Assembly (NCBI GenBank): GCA_012522615.1
Contig: JAAYKB010000106.1
Coordinates: 1-7,151 of the forward strand
Direction: 5' to 3'
Length of the DNA stretch: 7,151 nucleotides
Origin: Clostridiales bacterium
Lineage (GTDB): Bacteria; Bacillota; Clostridia; Oscillospirales; Acutalibacteraceae
The notes beneath the pieces are model-generated. The model saw only the letters and a program-made list of their open reading frames with translations, was not told where the DNA came from and ran no database searches. Shown here piece by piece: positions 6,624 through 7,151 of the stretch. A program made the translations under genes and the position numbers. How positions within the stretch are numbered: the first letter of the stretch is position 1; every line of letters starts with the position of its first letter.

Positions 6624-6675
6624 TAAAAAATTTTTTAAAAAGGTTATTGACAATGAAACAAATATGTGATATTAT
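6624..6675 (+). promoter_or_regulatory. Strong promoter-like sequence with A/T-rich upstream element
   Basis: TTGACA (6647-6652), a 17-base spacer and TATTAT (6670-6675, 5 of 6) form a near-consensus sigma-A promoter. The palindrome TAAAAAATTTTTTA (6624-6637) lies in the usual UP-element zone, about -45 to -58 from the expected start near 6682. No plausible protein-coding gene follows on this strand before the tandem repeat at 6926. The product, if any, would be a non-coding RNA, or the promoter is a remnant of a lost gene. Confidence 0.55.
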
Positions 6676-6763
6676 ATTACTGGAAGCGAAATAGGGCGTA
6701 TCGAATCGGCGTTTAATCTCCCCACAAGCATTTTTACTACCCAAACAGCCCCACATAAGCAAG

Positions 6764-6794
6764 CTTGTAAATAATTACCAAATATGATTACAAG
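6764..6794 (+). other. Inverted repeat, possible weak terminator
   Basis: CTTGTAA (6764-6770) and TTACAAG (6788-6794) are exact complements around a 17-base loop, followed by ATTTTA. The stem is AT-rich with a long loop and a short T-run, so termination would be weak. If it is functional, a transcript from about 6682 would be about 115 bases long. Confidence 0.3.
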
Positions 6795-6828
6795 ATTTTA
6801 TGCAAAAGGTAGAATGTGGAAAATAGAC

Positions 6829-6857
6829 TTTACAAAACCGGAAAATTGATGTATACT
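6829..6857 (+). promoter_or_regulatory. Second orphan promoter-like sequence, pointing into the repeat
   Basis: TTTACA (6829-6834, 5 of 6), a 17-base spacer and TATACT (6852-6857, 5 of 6) give another good sigma-A match, with a start expected near 6864. The transcript would run into the 99-bp repeats and be antisense to the tRNA gene at the right edge. No credible ORF follows. The only open frame downstream is an artefact of the 99-bp (33-codon) repeat. Confidence 0.45.
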
Positions 6858-6976
6858 TATATCAAGAACATTAGTTCTCGCGCTGTTGCGAACCAAAATC
6901 GGTTTAGGAACAGGCTCTACGATAAGAGCAATGGGACCCGCTCCGCTGTTGAACAGGTTCAAGTCCCGGCTCTTAC

Positions 6977-7019
6977 AAAAAAAGACGTCATCGGCACTCC
7001 GTACCGACTCCGCCTTTTT
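6977..7019 (-). terminator. Intrinsic terminator, repeat copy 1
   Basis: On the - strand, arms TCGGTA and TGCCGA close a 5-base loop (+ strand positions 7002-7007 and 6991-6996). Outer arms GGCG and CGTC follow, then seven T (6977-6983). It is a duplicate of the terminator at 7076-7118. In this copy it follows only a tRNA fragment, so it is probably a backup terminator or has no transcript of its own. Confidence 0.6.
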
Positions 7020-7075
7020 GGTGCGAGCAATGGGACCCGCTCCGCTGTTGAACAGGTTCAAGTCCCGGCTCTTAC

Positions 7076-7118
7076 AAAAAAAGACGTCATCGGCACTCCG
7101 TACCGACTCCGCCTTTTT
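7076..7118 (-). terminator. Intrinsic terminator of the tRNA gene, repeat copy 2
   Basis: This hairpin lies directly after the encoded CCA of the tRNA on -. The stem TCGGTA/TGCCGA (7101-7106 and 7090-7095) with outer GGCG/CGTC is followed by T7 (7076-7082). On - the two imperfect pairs are G-U wobbles, whereas on + they become A-C mismatches. The structure is therefore built for the - strand, even though the T5 on the other side makes it look bidirectional. Confidence 0.75.
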
Positions 7119-7151
7119 GGTGCGAGCAATGGGACTTGAACCCATACGTTA
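7118..7151 (-). tRNA. 3' part of a tRNA gene, probably tRNA-Leu (cut by window edge)
   Basis: Reading on -, a T-arm with a perfect 5-bp stem (ATGGG/CCCAT) and 7-base loop TTCAAGT occupies 7145-7129. It is followed by the acceptor 3' strand TGCTCGC (7128-7122), discriminator A (7121) and encoded CCA (7120-7118). The 5' acceptor strand is expected to read GCGAGCA outside the window. The T-arm style and the preceding TAACGT, which could be the end of a long variable arm, suggest a class II tRNA such as Leu. The anticodon is not in view, so identity is uncertain. A terminator follows immediately. Confidence 0.8.

Larger units (their letters stand above)
6926..7135. repeat. 99-bp tandem duplication carrying a tRNA 3' end fragment and terminator
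   Basis: Two complete units (6926-7024 and 7025-7123) appear identical by eye. The first 12 bases of a third (GAGCAATGGGAC, 7124-7135) belong to the genuine tRNA gene. Read on -, each unit contains part of the tRNA 3' end followed by a hairpin/T7 terminator. An 18-base piece from the T-loop to CCA is shared exactly at 7019-7036 and 7118-7135. The other part of the unit carries GGTTCAAGTCCC, a T-arm-like sequence in the opposite orientation (6956-6967, 7055-7066). The duplication probably arose from the tRNA-terminator region, by slippage or by recombination at the tRNA end. Confidence 0.85.

Noticed and set aside
6669..6680. ATATTAT and ATATTAC in the -10 region of the promoter at 6647, resembling the his operator half-sites
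   Set aside because: The spacing and symmetry differ from 170-194, and any AT-rich -10 region yields such matches by chance.
6529..6762. 77-codon open frame on - strand in the region after hisE
   Set aside because: It covers the heptad repeat, the A/T tract and a strong + promoter, has AT-rich low-complexity composition, and has no recognisable domain or clear ribosome binding site.
6923..6976. Complete tRNA gene on + strand ending GGTTCAAGTCCCGGCTCTTAC
   Set aside because: The T-stem pairs only three of five bases and the matching 5' acceptor lies only about 53 bases upstream, so no cloverleaf fits.
6926..7135. CRISPR array
   Set aside because: The units are contiguous identical 99-mers with no unique spacers.
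6798..7145. Open frames on both strands (about 115 and 107 codons) with an internal 33-residue repeat
   Set aside because: The repeat is a by-product of the 99-bp tandem duplication, which is a multiple of three. The frames run through tRNA and terminator sequence and match no protein family I recognise.

Overview
The window holds a nearly complete histidine biosynthesis operon on the + strand (about 255-6489), followed by roughly 660 bases of non-coding, repeat-rich DNA that ends inside the 3' part of a tRNA gene on the - strand. The combination of HisZ with a short-form HisG, AAGGA-type ribosome binding sites, GC-rich coding sequence (judged by eye) and AT-rich intergenic DNA suggests a Gram-positive member of the Clostridia, possibly an Oscillospirales-type lineage. 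That placement is inference.

Layout: 1-110 is non-coding with five copies of a CCTCACTA-type short repeat. At 160-194 there is a sigma-A-type promoter (TTGACA, 17 bp, TAATAT) whose -10 region is covered by overlapping palindromes, a likely operator. Then come hisZ, hisG, hisD, hisC, hisB, a fused hisA-hisI gene and hisE, all co-oriented, with gaps of about 40 bases or less and two ATGA stop/start overlaps (hisG/hisD, hisC/hisB). After hisE: a heptad TAG repeat (6492-6540), a 12-bp palindrome, two good promoter-like sequences on + with no credible ORF after them, and a 99-bp tandem duplication. Each duplicated unit carries a piece of a tRNA 3' end and an intrinsic terminator. The real tRNA 3' end (probably Leu, CCA encoded) runs off the window edge.

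Pathway: HisZ/HisG condense ATP and PRPP. HisE hydrolyses PR-ATP to PR-AMP. The HisI half of the fusion opens the ring to ProFAR and the HisA half isomerises it to PRFAR. HisB dehydrates IGP, HisC transaminates, and HisD oxidises histidinol to histidine. Two steps are not encoded here: IGP synthase (HisH and HisF), and histidinol-phosphate phosphatase, which is often unlinked.

The most notable points are the HisA-HisI fusion with a free-standing HisE, the absence of both hisH and hisF from the places where they usually sit, the three-half-site operator over the his promoter, and the tRNA-fragment/terminator tandem repeat. I found no defence system, transposase or CRISPR array. The large operon is otherwise ordinary metabolism.
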